A stretch of DNA of 64,000 nucleotides. Source: Chondrosia reniformis. Lineage: Eukaryota; Porifera; Demospongiae; Chondrillida; Chondrillidae. This document shows, in pieces, positions 61,705 through 64,000 of this stretch (the first letter of the stretch is position 1; the number at the start of each line of letters is the position of its first letter). The DNA is taken from assembly GCA_947172415.1 (NCBI GenBank), contig OX359194.1, positions 1,302,001 through 1,366,000 of the forward strand, read 5' to 3'. The translations under genes and the position numbers were made by a program. The notes under the pieces are model-generated. The model saw only the letters and a program-made list of their open reading frames with translations, was not told the origin of the DNA and ran no database searches.

Positions 61705-62624
61705 AAGTAGGGATGGCCGAAAAAAAACATGGCCGCCCTATTCAATGTATTATCAATTAACACCTCATAAATCAACAACGTTCAGATTTTCGGTTGCATT
61801 TGTGTGTTTGCAGTCGTTTTTGCATGCTTTTCTAAACGCCAAAACATGTTACGATGCTCTACAACCTTCGCAAAGTGCACGTGGTTAAACCGAAATAGGC
61901 CAAATTCTGCAATTCCTCATTTTTTCTTCTTCTTCTTCTTCTTTTTTCAAATGAGCTAGCGCTAACATGCGAACTTACGCAGGTACATACAAATACTAAA
62001 TCGTCATGAATGTTTCCGAACTAGGGAATAGGCTACCCTAGATTTCAACGCGCTCCAACCAAAGCGTGTTACTTTTGAAAGTGCCAAATTTAGGGCCTCT
62101 TTGAACGCCATTTTTTAATTAAGTTTCAAATTCTCTCTATATAAAATAAGTAACTCGAGTTAGAAATATTTGTGGTACTGCCTCCACCCGCGATCGAATT
62201 TCTTAGTCACTTTGCAGGGCCTATATACAGTCGTATTCTTAACGATTATGGACCCTTTAATATCCTAAACTGAATGTTAAAGAACGGTAGAAAACATCTT
62301 ATCAAATTTGGGATCTTTTCGGACGCCATTTTTTAATTTAGAGCTCTCTTATTATATCGTCTATTCTGCTACTTTATTTCGCGTTTTCGCCAAGAAAACT
62401 TTCAAAACAAATATTAACAAGAAAAAAGGAGCAATACAAGTTAAATAAAAACATTCAAAAATGAAGTTAAAAGTAGGGATGGCACTATAACAGTGATTGG
62501 CACATCTAGAAAAAGTAACGAAACAAGAAAGTGATCATATGGTAAGGCTAACATTGCAGAAGTGGCATACTGAAACTTAACTATACACATCACTTCTATG
62601 TTTGGGCGCATCGATCCCTACTTC
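61705..62624. mobile_element. Possible TIR (MITE-like) element
   Basis: It begins aagtagggatggcc at about 61705, and the complement ending tcgatccctactt is at 62612-62624. The same aagtagggatggc also occurs at 62471, just before the large inverted repeat. Two internal segments share cgccattttttaattaag-like sequence (about 62107 and 62321). No transposase seen; the limits are tentative. Confidence 0.35.
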
Positions 62625-62770
62625 TAGTATATCCATGATGCGCCCAAACATAGAAGTGATGTGTATAGTTAAGTTTCAGTATGCCACTTCTGCAATGTTA
62701 GCCTTACCATATGATCACTTTCTTGTTTCGTTACTTTTTCTAGATGTGCCAATCACTGTTATAGTGCCAT
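62479..62770. repeat. Perfect inverted repeat, 134-bp arms, 24-bp spacer
   Basis: Left arm 62479-62612 (from atggcactataacagtgatt) and right arm 62637-62770 (ending atcactgttatagtgccat) are exact reverse complements over all 134 bases by direct comparison. The spacer 62613-62636 contains atccctact, the complement of agtagggat that flanks the left arm. The open frame on the right arm is incidental. Confidence 0.95.
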
Positions 62771-63497
62771 TTAACTTATTATAATAGATTTATAGATACC
62801 TTTTTAGATGAAGCATCTTTGCACTAATTTTATAACACCACCCTCTATAACTCTAAACTAGCAGAACCTATAAGCGTTATTGATATTTTGATTGAAAAAG
62901 ATCTTAGGATTATTTCACTTAAGGCAGTTAACAATTTGGAGCCACATAAGTGGGTATTTGGGTTTAAACTTATGTATACCCAAAATTCCCAGCTTACCAA
63001 TTTGTTTTTAGATATAATTGAATAAACAATTTTCACCTTGCTATATGACTGTGCCAGAAAAATAGATAAGGCCAGATGAAATAAATTATTAGCTTCTCGT
63101 TACATTGAGGTCCAGAACTTGGGGCAGGATGAGGCATTTTTCCTTTTTATTCTTTATTTATGAAACACATGCAGCTAACAGCAACAGGGACAATTTATGT
63201 AGTGCCGCAACAATTGAATATGCACGCAATTTGGCCATTTGTAAGGTCATCTTAATATTTTTGAGCATTTTTAAATATAAAATGCACCAATGGTCATCAT
63301 TGTATATATACAAAGCTAAATTTTACAAAAGGAACAGTTTGTGCTTACATATATACAGAACCATCACTATAGTTGCATACGTATACTGTATGCATGCATT
63401 GCTTGACCAGAAAGGAACAGATTGGTTTATCACAGGATGCACTTCCTCTGATGTCACATGTTGAAGGCTATATTTAGAACAAAGGTCATGACACATG

Positions 63498-63505
63498 CAT
63501 AAAAG
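63498..63505 (+). promoter_or_regulatory. TATA-like box of the protease gene
   Basis: CATAAAAG 57 bp upstream of the start codon, at a spacing that fits a short 5' UTR. Confidence 0.4.
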
Positions 63506-63562
63506 AAGAAATTTGCTGTAAAAGACATTCACTCTGCAATTGCAAGTCGAGATTAAAGCAAA

Positions 63563-64000
63563 ATGATTTCAAAGATGGCAATTTTGTTTGCAGTTGTCCT
63601 CTTTACTGCAGCCTATGCCGCGCCAAAAGCTACCGAAAAGCTTGAAGAATTCCGCTTGGTAGGTAAAAATGTGGATGGGTCCATCCATGTTGCTACAGAT
63701 GAAGAAGCTGGGAATATATTGCAATTCTCTGAAGAACAAACGAGTTCAAATGAAAAATTTCATTTCTCTGAACCACAATTTGGATCAGATTTATTTGATG
63801 AAGACTCATCACTGAATGCAGAGAGACGGAAGAGAACAGTCATTGGAGATGAAGATCGTACTTGCATACTATTTCCTACCTCCTGTCCCTACTCTGCAAT
63901 GGGAATCGTTCAGAGTGAATTTAATGATGATGACATTACTATTACTTGTAGTGGATTTCTGGTTGCTCCTAATATGGTAATCACAAGTGCTCATTGTATC
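63563..64000 (+). CDS. Secreted trypsin-like serine protease, 5' part
   Basis: Runs off the window after 146 codons without an intron. A signal peptide (MISKMAILFAVVLFTAAYAA) is followed by an acidic propeptide of about 70 residues and a dibasic RRKR site (88-91), suited to furin-type cleavage. The mature part then begins TVIGDEDRTC. CSGFLVAPNMVITSAHCI contains the catalytic His (residue 144) in the AHC box of the S1 (chymotrypsin-fold) family. Asp and Ser of the triad lie beyond the window. The RRKR activation and the spacing before the His box recall glutamyl-endopeptidase-like (S1B) enzymes more than typical trypsin zymogens, but that is inference. Confidence 0.75.
   Translation, partial: MISKMAILFAVVLFTAAYAAPKATEKLEEFRLVGKNVDGSIHVATDEEAGNILQFSEEQTSSNEKFHFSEPQFGSDLFDEDSSLNAERRKRTVIGDEDRTCILFPTSCPYSAMGIVQSEFNDDDITITCSGFLVAPNMVITSAHCI

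Larger units (their letters stand above)
59880..63562. other. Non-coding stretch before the protease gene
   Basis: Holds the dispersed repeat copies at 61290-61600, a short hairpin at about 61418-61518 (cagaatttg arms around ttgtacaa), a possible TIR element from 61705 and the perfect inverted repeat below. Open frames are short and lack family features. Confidence 0.5.

Overview
The window looks like nuclear DNA of a sponge, most likely a demosponge of the Amphimedon type. The DNA is AT-rich. Genes have short GT-AG introns, several of about 70 bp. The genes recognised are animal genes: short-chain collagens with a C4-type C-terminal domain, a NIDO/FN3 membrane protein, an Ig-domain receptor, iodotyrosine deiodinase, mitochondrial ribosomal protein L23 and a secreted trypsin-like protease. 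The assignment is inferred from protein families; no species marker was checked.

Bases 1-19430 hold a minus-strand cluster of short-chain collagen genes: six intact copies (about 271-273 aa, two exons, 72-bp intron) and two broken ones. Each intact protein has a signal peptide, a Cys-containing linker, only 14 Gly-X-Y triplets and a Cys-rich C-terminal domain of about 180 aa. Around them lie two arrays of a 23-bp satellite, two LINE reverse-transcriptase fragments and two Penelope-like fragments, shared between units in a mosaic way. This implies repeated unequal exchange or gene conversion. The Penelope-like pieces and a second repeat family carry hammerhead-ribozyme-like strands.

Bases 19430-32950 have no gene I can support, only small tandem and dispersed repeats. 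Bases 32954-39621 hold a plus-strand gene for a NIDO-FN3-FN3-Thr/Ser-rich-transmembrane protein (623 aa, six coding exons plus a probable 5' UTR exon). Bases 39622-47518 are non-coding or unassigned: a fold-back element, a triple repeat with X-box-like palindromes, two GC-rich islands and many degenerate minisatellites.

Bases 47519-49044 encode a type II membrane protein resembling O-fucosyltransferases. Bases 50181-51602 encode a secreted, probably helical, Cys-rich protein with only phase-0 introns. It converges on a minus-strand receptor gene (52008-54911) with three Ig domains, one transmembrane segment and a Tyr-bearing tail. Bases 55595-58338 (minus) encode iodotyrosine deiodinase. Its start codon lies 13 bp from that of the divergent MRPL23 gene (58352-59879). 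Bases 59880-63562 are non-coding, with a probable TIR element and a perfect 134-bp inverted repeat. The window ends inside a secreted serine protease gene (63563 onward).

Splice joins were made by eye from GT/AG sites and reading phase; all joined frames stay open. No computation or database search was run.
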